Origin: Bradyrhizobium sp. CCBAU 53340
Lineage (GTDB): Bacteria > Pseudomonadota > Alphaproteobacteria > Rhizobiales > Xanthobacteraceae
Direction of reading: 5' to 3'
DNA length: 64,000 nt
NCBI RefSeq assembly: GCF_015291645.1
Contig: NZ_CP030055.1
Coordinates: forward strand, 3,968,001-4,032,000
Positions within the stretch are counted from its first letter, which is position 1; every line of letters starts with the position of its first letter. The notes beneath the pieces were generated by a model. That model was given only the letters and a program-made list of their open reading frames with translations, made no database searches and was not told the DNA's origin. The translations under genes and the position numbers were made by a program. Positions 30,263 to 38,058 of the stretch are shown here, piece by piece.

Positions 30263-30334
30263 CTATGCGCGCACGCCTCCCCGGGCCCCGAAGGCCGTGG
30301 TGGTTTTGGTCGTGCGTTTGGTGGTCGTGAACAT
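30263..30334 (-). CDS. threonine-rich leader peptide upstream of asd
   Basis: A 23-codon ORF with ATG and TAG on the same strand as asd. Codons 3-13 encode TTTKRTTKTTT, eight threonines in eleven codons, using ACC and ACG. The pattern closely resembles the enterobacterial thr leader peptide. No ribosome binding site is visible, but a promoter (30343-30371) places transcription start at or within two bases of the ATG, so the ORF is probably leaderless, as known for the rhizobial trp leader peptide. Ribosome stalling on threonine codons would expose the alternative pairing and allow read-through into asd. This function is inferred. Confidence 0.75.
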   Translation of the reverse strand: MFTTTKRTTKTTTAFGARGGVRA

Positions 30335-30342
30335 GGCGGCGA

Positions 30343-30371
30343 CTTATGCGGGAGAGTTTTGTGCCCGTCAA
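30343..30371 (-). promoter_or_regulatory. promoter of the asd leader transcript
   Basis: On the minus strand TTGACG (-35, 30366-30371), a 17-base spacer, and CATAAG (-10, 30343-30348). The leader ATG begins eight bases after the -10 element. Confidence 0.7.
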
Positions 30372-30398
30372 TGGCTTTTCGGCGATATTGTGGTCTCG

Positions 30399-31004
30399 TT
30401 ACTTGCCCCGGACGCCTGGCGGCTCGAGCAGGACCTCCTTGAGGTCGTCGCCGCTGATGACGACGATCGCGAAATTGAGCCGGCCGCTTTCGCGCACCAG
30501 CCCGCCGCTGATGGCCTTGCCCGCGGCCGCCTTCTCGGCGACGCGCACCGCGTCAGCCAAGCGATGCTTGATGGTGCCGAGCGCCGCGAGGTTGCTGCGA
30601 TCCTCGTTGTCCAGCTCGGTCAGGGGCAGGGCGGCTTCGCCGCCGACGACCTCGCCGGTCGCCGCGTTGATGGTGTACCGCCAGATCCGGTCATTGTGCA
30701 GGGTCTTGACCCGGTACACCGGTACGCCCGAGCCGCCGTCGAAACTGATGTCTGCGGTGGTCGCGCCCGCATGGCGGGCTTCGGCAATCGCCATGGCCTG
30801 GCTGATCGAGATCGATGAAGAGCGGAAGCGCTCGATCTCGCGGCTGACGGCTTGGCGGTCCGCCGCGGCGTCCCCATCTGTCTCGTTGTGGAGGGCGGCG
30901 GGTGTAGAGCCTGCCGAGACGGTTGCCTGCGCCGGCGCTGCGATGAGCAGCCCCGAGAAGGCGATCGCCAGCAACCCGTACATCTGTCGTCTCGTCGCGC
31001 TCAT
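30399..31004 (-). CDS. exported PepSY-domain protein
   Basis: A protein of 201 residues. The N-terminus has a signal peptide (MYGLLAIAFSGLLIAAPAQA, reached from the ATG giving MSATRRQ). The mature part has two PepSY modules: ISISQAMAIAEARHAGATTA to WRYTINAATGEVVG, and LADAVRVAEKAAAGKAISGG to the end (LNFAIVVISGDD). PepSY domains inhibit proteases or act as periplasmic sensors. A TetR-type operator lies about 190 bases upstream. The asd leader promoter begins just after its stop. Confidence 0.8.
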   Translation of the reverse strand: MSATRRQMYGLLAIAFSGLLIAAPAQATVSAGSTPAALHNETDGDAAADRQAVSREIERFRSSSISISQAMAIAEARHAGATTADISFDGGSGVPVYRVKTLHNDRIWRYTINAATGEVVGGEAALPLTELDNEDRSNLAALGTIKHRLADAVRVAEKAAAGKAISGGLVRESGRLNFAIVVISGDDLKEVLLEPPGVRGK

Positions 31005-31191
31005 GGTCGAAACCCTCGGCCGGCAAGCTGGAATCAGCAAGTCTGCCGGATGTTCGTAAAGAAATCGCGGCCGACCTTGGGCACCGGCCGGCCGCGGAGC
31101 GTCGTAACGGGCTGTACCCGTCGCGGCGATCTAAGCGGTCCGGTCCTCTTCTGGGGCTGGTGAAAAAAGTGGCCCGCACCGCTCTATAAAC

Positions 31192-31212
31192 AAAACCATA
31201 CCGTATCGTTTT
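31192..31212. promoter_or_regulatory. TetR-type operator (site 1)
   Basis: A 21-base palindrome with halves AAAACCATAC and GTATCGTTTT around one central base (one mismatch). It is matched by site 2 at 33413-33433. It lies between the TetR gene and the PepSY gene, on the upstream side of the latter. Confidence 0.7.
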
Positions 31213-31262
31213 ATTTTGGTCAACGCAGCGGCCCTGAACAAATCGCGGGTCTCACGGAAATG

Positions 31263-32057
31263 TCAGCGGGAGGGGCGGCGCCGTTGCGCGGCTTTCGGTG
31301 CGCTCTGGATGCGGTCCGCAGGACCGATCGCGCCGGCCAGGAACAGCTTGATCGCCGCGCGCATCCGCTTCTCGGCGGCCTTCAGTTCCATCGGCGTTCC
31401 AAACGTCGCCATGCGGTGGGTGTGGCCGACGACGACGTCGAGGAACACCTCGGCTGCAATGGTGGTGTCATCGACGTCGAGCGCGCCTTGCGCCACCAGA
31501 TGATCGAAGAAGCGCGCCGTGGTGGCGACGGCCTTCAGCCAGCCTTCTTCCTTGCCAAGCTTCGCAATGTCCGGAAAGTTGATCGCCTGCGACGTCATCA
31601 TGCGGCTGAACGCCATGGCGTCGGGTCCGCAAGTGAAGTTGAGCATCTCGCGCCCGATCTCCACCAGCCGCTGCTCGACCGAAATGTCGGACGAGCTGCC
31701 GAGCTGCGTCTCGGCTGCGGCCGACAGCGGCGCCAGCCAGCGCGCGATCTCGCGCCTCAGCACCGCCGTGAACAGTCCGCGCTTGTCGCCATAACGAGAA
31801 TAGACGGTCGGCTTGCTGACGCGAGCGGCCTCGGCCACCGCGTCGAGCGAGGTCGCGTCAAAACCGCGATCGAGGAACAGGCGGGTGGCGACCTCGATCA
31901 ATCGCTGATCGCGCTCGATCGCCGCCGACTTCGTCGGCCGGCCGCCGCGCGATTTCGACACCTCGCGCCGAGGTGCTGCCGTTCTTGCCCTGGTCGCAGT
32001 CGATCCCATGCCCAATGATACGCCCAATGATTCCTGCACGATCGTGCCAGTGTTCAT
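31263..32057 (-). CDS. TetR/AcrR family transcriptional regulator
   Basis: A protein of 264 residues. The helix-turn-helix is at about residues 50-95 (RLIEVATRLFLDRGFDATSL, then VSKPTVYSRYGDKRGLF), followed by a helical ligand-binding domain that includes a TetR C-terminal region (FFDHLVAQGALDVDDTTIAAEV). TetR proteins are dimers that leave DNA on binding a small molecule; the ligand is unknown. The start is uncertain (ATG at 32057 or 32009). Two near-identical palindromes flank this gene and the patatin gene, and are its probable operators. It is transcribed in the same direction as the patatin gene, 100 bases downstream of it. Confidence 0.88.
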   Translation of the reverse strand: MNTGTIVQESLGVSLGMGSTATRARTAAPRREVSKSRGGRPTKSAAIERDQRLIEVATRLFLDRGFDATSLDAVAEAARVSKPTVYSRYGDKRGLFTAVLRREIARWLAPLSAAAETQLGSSSDISVEQRLVEIGREMLNFTCGPDAMAFSRMMTSQAINFPDIAKLGKEEGWLKAVATTARFFDHLVAQGALDVDDTTIAAEVFLDVVVGHTHRMATFGTPMELKAAEKRMRAAIKLFLAGAIGPADRIQSAPKAAQRRRPSR

Positions 32058-32156
32058 TGCTGTATAACGTGCAGCAGCCGGGGCGTCATCGCGAATCTGG
32101 CCGGATTAGCCGTATCGTCAACGGTCTCCAACCCACGCCGTTCCGCTGTGCGGGTT

Positions 32157-33311
32157 TCACGGCAACCGCGAGCTCCAGGCCTGGCCGCTGGCCGCTTTCT
32201 CGTATCCGTATTGATACAGCGCCCGCATATAGGCGGTGTCGAAGCCTTCGGAAGGCGGCGCCGGATAATCGCGCTCGATATAGGAAAGATGGAAGCCGAG
32301 ATTGTTGCGCTTGGCGAAATCATAGGTCGAGAAGATGATCGAGCGCGTCTGCGACTGCGTGATCGACGACAGGCTGCGTGAGGCGACGTCGATCGTGCTG
32401 TTGGCGACGAGCTCGAAGTTGCGCTCGATCTTCTTGTTGACGAGGATGTAGATGTCCATCTTCGCGTTGCCCGGCAGGCGTCCCTGGAGCAGCAAGGCCT
32501 CAGGCAAGGTCAGCACCGGGGCCGTCACGCCGCCGTCGACATGCATCTCTTGAAACCTGCGGCCCTGGCCTTCGGCCTCGATCAGGATCGGCGGAAACAC
32601 CAGCGGGATGCTGGCGGAGGCCGCCATCACGTCGCGAAACAGTTTGAGCGCCTCAGGCGTGCCGACCGCGGCGATCTTGCCCATGTCCCAGATCGCGGTG
32701 CGCTGGGTGTCGAGATCGGTGGTGACCACGAGGAGCCGACGGCCCCTGGCGTTCTCGCGCGCGACCTGCGCCAGGATCTCCGGCCCGACATAGCGTGCCA
32801 CCAGCTCGCGCAGCCGTGTGTTGCCGAACAGGCCCGAGCCGAACAGCACGCGGATGATGCTGGGATCGTTCAAGAGGCTCTCGGCGATGCCGCTGGTGTA
32901 GAGCTCCTTCAAGGTGTCGTCATATTGAGATCCGAGGAAGGCAAACGGTGCGATCAGGCCGCCGGTGCTCACGCCTGATACGACGGAGAAGGTCGGGCGG
33001 TTGTGGGCCGCAGTCCAGCCGTTCAGGACGCCGACGCCATAGGCGCCATCGGCGCCGCCGCCCGAGAGCGCCAGATAGGTTCGGCTCCCGGTCGCCTTGT
33101 CCTGCTCGAAGCTGAACTTGGTGACGGGCTCGTCGGCATAGCGCCTGAGACCGTCGATATCGAGGACCCGCGAGCTGCTCGCGTCGGCCGCCGTATAGGG
33201 CGTGCGGGGGAGTGAGGTGCAGGCAGTGAGCGCCAGGCTGCACACCAGCGCCAGCGACCTGATCAGGCGGGCGCCTGTCCGCTTCGTCCATCCATCCGAG
33301 GACGTGGACAT
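32157..33311 (-). CDS. patatin-like phospholipase lipoprotein
   Basis: A protein of 384 residues. A lipoprotein signal ends in LTACTS (lipobox), reached from the ATG at 33311; a longer frame to 33359 is possible. The patatin core has the oxyanion loop ALSGGGADGAYGVG, the nucleophile motif GVSTG (serine) and the catalytic Asp in HVDGGVTAPV. These are the family residues for lipid acyl hydrolysis. It is probably anchored in the cell envelope. A TetR-type operator sits about 100 bases upstream and the TetR gene follows on the same strand, so repression by that regulator is likely. Confidence 0.9.
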   Translation of the reverse strand: MSTSSDGWTKRTGARLIRSLALVCSLALTACTSLPRTPYTAADASSSRVLDIDGLRRYADEPVTKFSFEQDKATGSRTYLALSGGGADGAYGVGVLNGWTAAHNRPTFSVVSGVSTGGLIAPFAFLGSQYDDTLKELYTSGIAESLLNDPSIIRVLFGSGLFGNTRLRELVARYVGPEILAQVARENARGRRLLVVTTDLDTQRTAIWDMGKIAAVGTPEALKLFRDVMAASASIPLVFPPILIEAEGQGRRFQEMHVDGGVTAPVLTLPEALLLQGRLPGNAKMDIYILVNKKIERNFELVANSTIDVASRSLSSITQSQTRSIIFSTYDFAKRNNLGFHLSYIERDYPAPPSEGFDTAYMRALYQYGYEKAASGQAWSSRLP

Positions 33312-33412
33312 CTCAGTCGAGCATGTGGGGAGGGGCATCGGTCGGTGGCTGATGATCACGCATCTGCGGCCGCCGGCAATGTTGCCGCGGCGTCTCGTCC
33401 AGCCCCCACTAT

Positions 33413-33433
33413 GAAACTATACTGTATCGTTTT
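33413..33433. promoter_or_regulatory. TetR-type operator (site 2) before the patatin gene
   Basis: Halves GAAACTATAC and GTATCGTTTT around one central base (two mismatches). The right half is identical to site 1. It lies between the divergent patatin and tgt genes. Confidence 0.75.
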
Positions 33434-33535
33434 GTTCATCAAGCCGCGGAGCCGATCACGTCCACGTCAACGATGTCCCGGTCTGGGGCACCGCGCGGGT
33501 TGATCGGGCTGCCGCGACACGCAATAAGCACCGCC

Positions 33536-34684
33536 ATGAATCTTGCTGATACCGCTCTACCCAATCATTTCGAGCTGCTCGCCACCGATGGCGCCGCGCG
33601 CACGGGTCGCCTGACCACGCCCCACGGCGTGGTACGGACCCCTGCCTTCATGCCGGTCGGAACCGCCGGCGCCATGAAGGGCATGCACTGGCGCGAAGTG
33701 CGCGATGCCGGCGCCGATATCGTGCTCGGCAACACCTATCATCTGATGCTGCGTCCCGGTGCGGAGCGCATCCACGCGCTCGGCGGATTGCAGCGGTTCA
33801 CAGGCTGGAACGGGCCGATGCTGACGGATTCCGGCGGCTTCCAGGTGATGTCGCTGGCTGATTTGCGCAAGGTCAGCGAGCAGGCTGTCACCTTCCGCTC
33901 CCATATCGACGGTGCCAAGGTCGAGTTGTCGCCAGAGCGCTCGATCGAGGTGCAGCGCTTCCTCGGCTCCGACATTGCGATGCAGATGGACGAGTGTGTG
34001 CGGCTGCCGGCGGGGCGCGACGACATCGACCGTGCGATGCGCCTGTCGCTGCGCTGGGCCGAGCGAAGCAAGCGCGCCTTCGAGAGCGCGCCTGAAGGCT
34101 ACATGCTGTTTGGCATCGTGCAGGGTGGCGACGTGCCGGAGCTGCGCCACGCGAGCGCGCAAGGCCTCGTCGAGATCGGCTTCCACGGCTATGCGATCGG
34201 CGGCCTTGCCGTCGGCGAGCCGCAGGCCGTCATGCTGGCGATGATCGACGAGACCGCGCCGCGGCTACCGACCGACCGGCCGCGCTATCTGATGGGCGTC
34301 GGCACACCCGACGACATTCTCGAGGCGGTGAAGCGTGGCGTCGACATGTTCGATTGCGTGATGCCCACGCGCAATGGCCGCCACGGCGTCGCCTTCACGC
34401 GTTTCGGCCAGGTCAATCTGCGCAACGCGCGCCATGCCGACGATCCGCGTCCGCTCGATGAAGAGAGTTCATGGCCGTCGGCGCGCAATTGCGCACGTGC
34501 CTATCTGCACCATCTCGTCAAGGCAGGCGAAACGCTGGGGGCGATGCTGCTGTCCGAAATCAACATCGCTTACTACCAGTTCCTGATGCAGGGCATCAGG
34601 GACGCGATTGCAGGCGGAACGTTCGATGAGTTCTATCAGCGTACGCGCGAGGACTGGGCGAGGGGCGACATCGCCCCGCGCTAG
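33536..34684 (+). CDS. tgt: tRNA-guanine transglycosylase, zinc ligands absent
   Basis: A protein of 382 residues. It exchanges guanine 34 of the anticodon of GUN tRNAs for preQ1, the step before QueA. The catalytic aspartates are in [10 protein letters not shown] (Asp98) and MFDCVMPTR (Asp273). The C-terminal region (about residues 308-342) aligns with the zinc site, but the ligands Cys318, Cys320, Cys323 and His349 of the Zymomonas enzyme correspond here to Ser311, Trp313, Ala316 and Ile342 ([11 protein letters not shown] and SEINIAYY). The start at [10 protein letters not shown] is preferred; the frame is open to 33473. Otherwise the length is normal. Confidence 0.95.
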   Translation: MNLADTALPNHFELLATDGAARTGRLTTPHGVVRTPAFMPVGTAGAMKGMHWREVRDAGADIVLGNTYHLMLRPGAERIHALGGLQRFTGWNGPMLTDSGGFQVMSLADLRKVSEQAVTFRSHIDGAKVELSPERSIEVQRFLGSDIAMQMDECVRLPAGRDDIDRAMRLSLRWAERSKRAFESAPEGYMLFGIVQGGDVPELRHASAQGLVEIGFHGYAIGGLAVGEPQAVMLAMIDETAPRLPTDRPRYLMGVGTPDDILEAVKRGVDMFDCVMPTRNGRHGVAFTRFGQVNLRNARHADDPRPLDEESSWPSARNCARAYLHHLVKAGETLGAMLLSEINIAYYQFLMQGIRDAIAGGTFDEFYQRTREDWARGDIAPR

Positions 34685-34696
34685 ATCGATCAAGGG

Positions 34697-34915
34697 TCAG
34701 TTGCACACGATCCGCTGCTTGACGGCGTGCTTGGTGACGAAGCCGTAGCCGCAATTGTCGCAGGTCCAGAGATAGCTGATCATGTGGTCCGAGACATAGG
34801 CGGAGGCTTCGGCGGCGACCATGGAGTCGGCGCAGACGGGACAGGTGGGCAACTCGCTGCAACGCGGATCACGCCTTGGTGCGACGGTCGACAACACTTC
34901 AGCAACTGCTGACAT
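34697..34915 (-). CDS. small zinc-ribbon protein
   Basis: A protein of 72 residues. Two CxxC knuckles (CPVCADS near residue 25 and CDNCGYGF near residue 52) would bind one zinc; an extra Cys is in RCSELPT. The sequence looks conserved in the genus (YVSDHMISYLWTCDNC), but the function is unknown. It overlaps nothing and converges with tgt with 12 bases between. Confidence 0.8.
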   Translation of the reverse strand: MSAVAEVLSTVAPRRDPRCSELPTCPVCADSMVAAEASAYVSDHMISYLWTCDNCGYGFVTKHAVKQRIVCN

Positions 34916-35138
34916 CGTGGTGACCTCCCTGCTTCGAGACCTAAGTCTAACATAAGCAGAATCAGTTGACGAGGTCGCAACACAAATGCGTTGCTTTTCT
35001 GATAATTGGAGCTCACGCGATTTTGCGATGCAGCGTATTTAACATGTGCCGCATTGTTGCTTGCGTGTCGTCACAAGCTGTCCGTAACTGCGCAAGCGCT
35101 GCGATAGAAGCGCAAACTATTGCCATAGGGAGTTCATC

Positions 35139-36116
35139 ATGGACGCATCGTCCACCACTGGTGCAGCGCACCAACCCGGCCGCGGCCGCGTCTATGACTC
35201 GATCGTCGAGGCTTTTGGCGACACGCCGATCGTGCGCCTGCGGCGGCTGCCGGGCATGCACGGCGTCAGCGCGACCATTCTGGCAAAGCTTGAATATTTC
35301 AATCCGGCCGCGAGCGTGAAGGACCGCATCGGCGCGGCCATGATCATCGCCATGGAGAAGGCGGGCATCATCAAGCCCGACACCGTGCTGATCGAGCCGA
35401 CCTCAGGCAATACCGGCATTGCGCTCGCCTTCGTCGCGGCGTCGCGCGGTTACCGGTTGAAGCTGGTGATGCCGGAGTCCATGTCGATCGAGCGGCGCAA
35501 GATGCTCGCTTTTCTCGGCGCCGAACTGGTGCTGACGCCCGCCGCGCAAGGCATGAAAGGCGCGATCGCCGCGGCCGAAGAGCTCCTGAAGACGACTCCG
35601 AACTCGGTGATGCCGCAGCAGTTCAAGAACCTCGCCAATCCGGAGGTCCATCGCCGCACCACCGCAGAGGAGATCTGGAACGATACATCAGGCAAGATCG
35701 ACTACTTCGTCGCGGGCGTCGGCACCGGCGGCACCATCACCGGTGTCGGTCAGGTCCTGAAGCCGCGCAAGCCGTCGTTGCGCGTGGTGGCGGTCGAGCC
35801 CGAGGAGAGCCCGGTGCTGTCGGGCGGCCAGCACACGCCGCACAAGATCCAGGGTATTGGCGCGGGATTCGTGCCCGACATCCTCGACCGCTCCGTGATC
35901 GACGAGATCGTGAAGATCAACTCGACGACAGCAATCGAAACCTCGCGGGCGCTGGCGCGGCATGAGGGTATTCCGGGCGGCATCTCCTCCGGTGCCGCGA
36001 TCGCCGCCGCGCTCGAGATCGGCAAGCGGCCGGAAGCTGCGGGAAAAACCATTTTGGCTATCGTGCCGTCATTCTCAGAGCGCTATCTTTCGACGGCATT
36101 GTTTGAAGGGATCTGA
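35139..36116 (+). CDS. cysK: cysteine synthase A (O-acetylserine sulfhydrylase)
   Basis: A protein of 325 residues of the PLP-dependent beta-family. The PLP lysine is in [11 protein letters not shown], the substrate-binding loop is [13 protein letters not shown], and the phosphate-binding loop is [10 protein letters not shown]. It makes cysteine from O-acetylserine and sulfide in the cytosol. GGGAG precedes the ATG. A short antitoxin-like gene follows three bases after the stop. The 220-base upstream region has an out-of-frame ORF with early cysteines (M, C, ... C) that overlaps the cysK start; its role, if any, is unclear. Confidence 0.95.
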   Translation: MDASSTTGAAHQPGRGRVYDSIVEAFGDTPIVRLRRLPGMHGVSATILAKLEYFNPAASVKDRIGAAMIIAMEKAGIIKPDTVLIEPTSGNTGIALAFVAASRGYRLKLVMPESMSIERRKMLAFLGAELVLTPAAQGMKGAIAAAEELLKTTPNSVMPQQFKNLANPEVHRRTTAEEIWNDTSGKIDYFVAGVGTGGTITGVGQVLKPRKPSLRVVAVEPEESPVLSGGQHTPHKIQGIGAGFVPDILDRSVIDEIVKINSTTAIETSRALARHEGIPGGISSGAAIAAALEIGKRPEAAGKTILAIVPSFSERYLSTALFEGI

Positions 36117-36119
36117 GAG

Positions 36120-36359
36120 ATGGCGGATCAACCAAGGCGGCCGCGGACATTGGGCGACGCGCGCACCGAAGCCGAGGCGGCATTCAAGAAGGTGACGGCC
36201 AAGGTGGCCGCACCGCTGCCGAAGCAGAACGTGGCACCCGGCATTAAGGAGCAGGTCACGCTGCGCATCGATCAGGACGTTCTGGAGTTCTTCCAGGAGG
36301 GCGGCCCAGGCTGGCAGGACCGCATCAACGAGGCGCTGCGGAAGGCTGCGGGGAAGTAG
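36120..36359 (+). CDS. BrnA/DUF4415-like antitoxin-type protein
   Basis: A protein of 79 residues. The C-terminal 40 residues follow the BrnA antitoxin pattern (VTLRIDQDVLEFF then GPGWQDRINEALRKA), a ribbon-helix-helix DNA-binding fold; the N-terminus is basic. BrnA normally follows the BrnT toxin gene, but no BrnT frame is present upstream (cysK) or downstream. It could be a solitary regulator. It is translated right after cysK and shares its transcript. Confidence 0.75.
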   Translation: MADQPRRPRTLGDARTEAEAAFKKVTAKVAAPLPKQNVAPGIKEQVTLRIDQDVLEFFQEGGPGWQDRINEALRKAAGK

Positions 36360-36383
36360 GTGCTTTGGTCAGATCGACCACGA

Positions 36384-36409
36384 AAAAGCCCGGCGTGAGC
36401 CGGGCTTTT
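36384..36409. terminator. bidirectional terminator between the cysK operon and the caspase gene
   Basis: Stem AAAAGCCCGG with CCGGGCTTTT, loop CGTGAG, with A-run and T-run on both sides. It lies between convergent genes and can end both. Confidence 0.85.
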
Positions 36410-36435
36410 GTATTTGCGATCGAGAGCTTCGCGGC

Positions 36436-37854
36436 TCAGTGGCGGAACATTCCGCCCATCATGCCGCCGACCACGCCGCCCACGAAGGCCGCGCCGGCGG
36501 CGTCGCCACCGCTGTTGCGATGCTGAACTGGTGCGCTCTGCGCCGGGGCGGGACCGGCGCGCCGGGCCGGCTTCGGGCTGTCTTCGCTTGCGGTCGTCGT
36601 CGACGCCACGATCTCCGAGAGCAGGGCGTTGTGCTGGAGCCTGTTGAGGAAGCCCGTCGATGGATAGCCGCGGGCGGCCTGCCAGCGCTTCAGCACCGAG
36701 CGGGTCTCATCGTTGAACACACCCGTAACCTTGGTGTCGAAACCGAGGCCGTTGAGGCGGCGCTGCACGTCGCGACGCTGCCCTTTGTTCAGGCCGATCT
36801 GGTCTTCGGTAAGCTGACTGGCGTCGTCGGTGAAGGTCGCGGGATCGACGCCGGCATTGAGATTGCGGGTCGTGGTCGACGGTCCGTTCTGGATCGCCGC
36901 GAGCCGTGCCAGCGCCAGCGGCTTGAACTGGCCGTTGGGATAGGCGGAGAGATAGGCGTTGAGCTCCTCCGCCTTGTTGGATTCCTTCACCGAGCGCCAG
37001 AACTCGACTTCAGCCTCGGAGCCGCCGGCCGCTGCGGCCGGCACGGCGGTTGCTGTCGGTGCTGCGTTCGCGACCTGGGTCGTCGGCGCCTGGTTGAGAT
37101 AGACGGCGCCGATCAGATTGGTGTGGCCCCAGGGCAGCTGGCCCTTGTGAGTCTCCTCATTGACCTGGGCACGTACAGCCGTCATCGCCTGCTGGATCTC
37201 GACGCCGGGCTTGGCAATATTGTCGATCAGCGCGCGGGTGAATGGGCTGTTGTTGCCCTCCTGGCCGTCGAGCGCGGTCTGGCCCGGGCCGGTGGCGAAG
37301 GCAATCAGCGTGCCTTCGCCGGATTTCATCTCGGCGAGACCACTGCCGACATTGACGCTGCGGGTCGCAGAGTTCGACTTGATCTTGGCGGCGAACGGAT
37401 TGTCACGACAGGCGTCGAGGAACACCAGCTTGACCTTGGCATCGCCCATGGTCTGGTCGAGTGTCAGGTCGATATTGATGGCAGCCCCGAGCTTGACGTC
37501 CATCTCCGATTTGATGTCGGCATCGACGGGCAGGAGATAGTTGGTGCCGCCGACGGCGATACCGTGGCCGGCATAGTAGAACACCGCGATGTCGGAGCCC
37601 TGCGCCTTGCGGCCGAAATCGAGTAGCTTCTCGGTCATCTGGTCGCGGGTCAGGTTGGAGCCTTCGATCACCTCAAAACCAACATTGCGCAGCGTCGATG
37701 CCATCGCCTTGGCGTCGATCGGCGGGTTCGGCAATTGCGCGACATTCTTGTAGGCGCCGTTGCCGACGACAAAAGCAACGCGTCGGTCGGCCTTCGCGGC
37801 GCTGATCGACAGCGCCATGCACATCAGCGAAACGATGATGGTGAGAGTGCGCAT
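36436..37854 (-). CDS. exported caspase-like peptidase with peptidoglycan-binding domain
   Basis: A protein of 472 residues with a signal peptide (residues 1-22). The caspase-like fold (peptidase C14) is at about residues 24-255, with the catalytic dyad His97 (YYAGHGI) and Cys149 (LDACRDNPF). A linker follows, then a peptidoglycan-binding-type domain (residues 350-415: LTEDQIGLNKGQRRDVQRRL; FNDETRSVLKRWQ), and a Gly-rich C-terminus (GAAFVGGVVGGMMGGMF) that is a second hydrophobic or glycine-zipper segment. It would act in the periplasm on proteins, with cleavage after a basic residue expected for this family. Orthologues are common in rhizobia with unknown roles. Confidence 0.88.
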   Translation of the reverse strand: MRTLTIIVSLMCMALSISAAKADRRVAFVVGNGAYKNVAQLPNPPIDAKAMASTLRNVGFEVIEGSNLTRDQMTEKLLDFGRKAQGSDIAVFYYAGHGIAVGGTNYLLPVDADIKSEMDVKLGAAINIDLTLDQTMGDAKVKLVFLDACRDNPFAAKIKSNSATRSVNVGSGLAEMKSGEGTLIAFATGPGQTALDGQEGNNSPFTRALIDNIAKPGVEIQQAMTAVRAQVNEETHKGQLPWGHTNLIGAVYLNQAPTTQVANAAPTATAVPAAAAGGSEAEVEFWRSVKESNKAEELNAYLSAYPNGQFKPLALARLAAIQNGPSTTTRNLNAGVDPATFTDDASQLTEDQIGLNKGQRRDVQRRLNGLGFDTKVTGVFNDETRSVLKRWQAARGYPSTGFLNRLQHNALLSEIVASTTTASEDSPKPARRAGPAPAQSAPVQHRNSGGDAAGAAFVGGVVGGMMGGMFRH

Positions 37855-38058
37855 CTGAAACCCCAGAATCGAATTGCAGGCAGCAACAAATTGGCGACGA
37901 AGCTACACGAAGTGCCCGACTTCACGCCACCAAAACGGCAGGACGTTTCGTTCAACCCGTTGCTGTGTGGCCGAATGTGCACGCTGGGAATGCCCGCTCC
38001 AACGTGATCCAAATCACGCTCGACCACTTTGTTGTGTCGCGCCAGACCGTGTCCGGGT

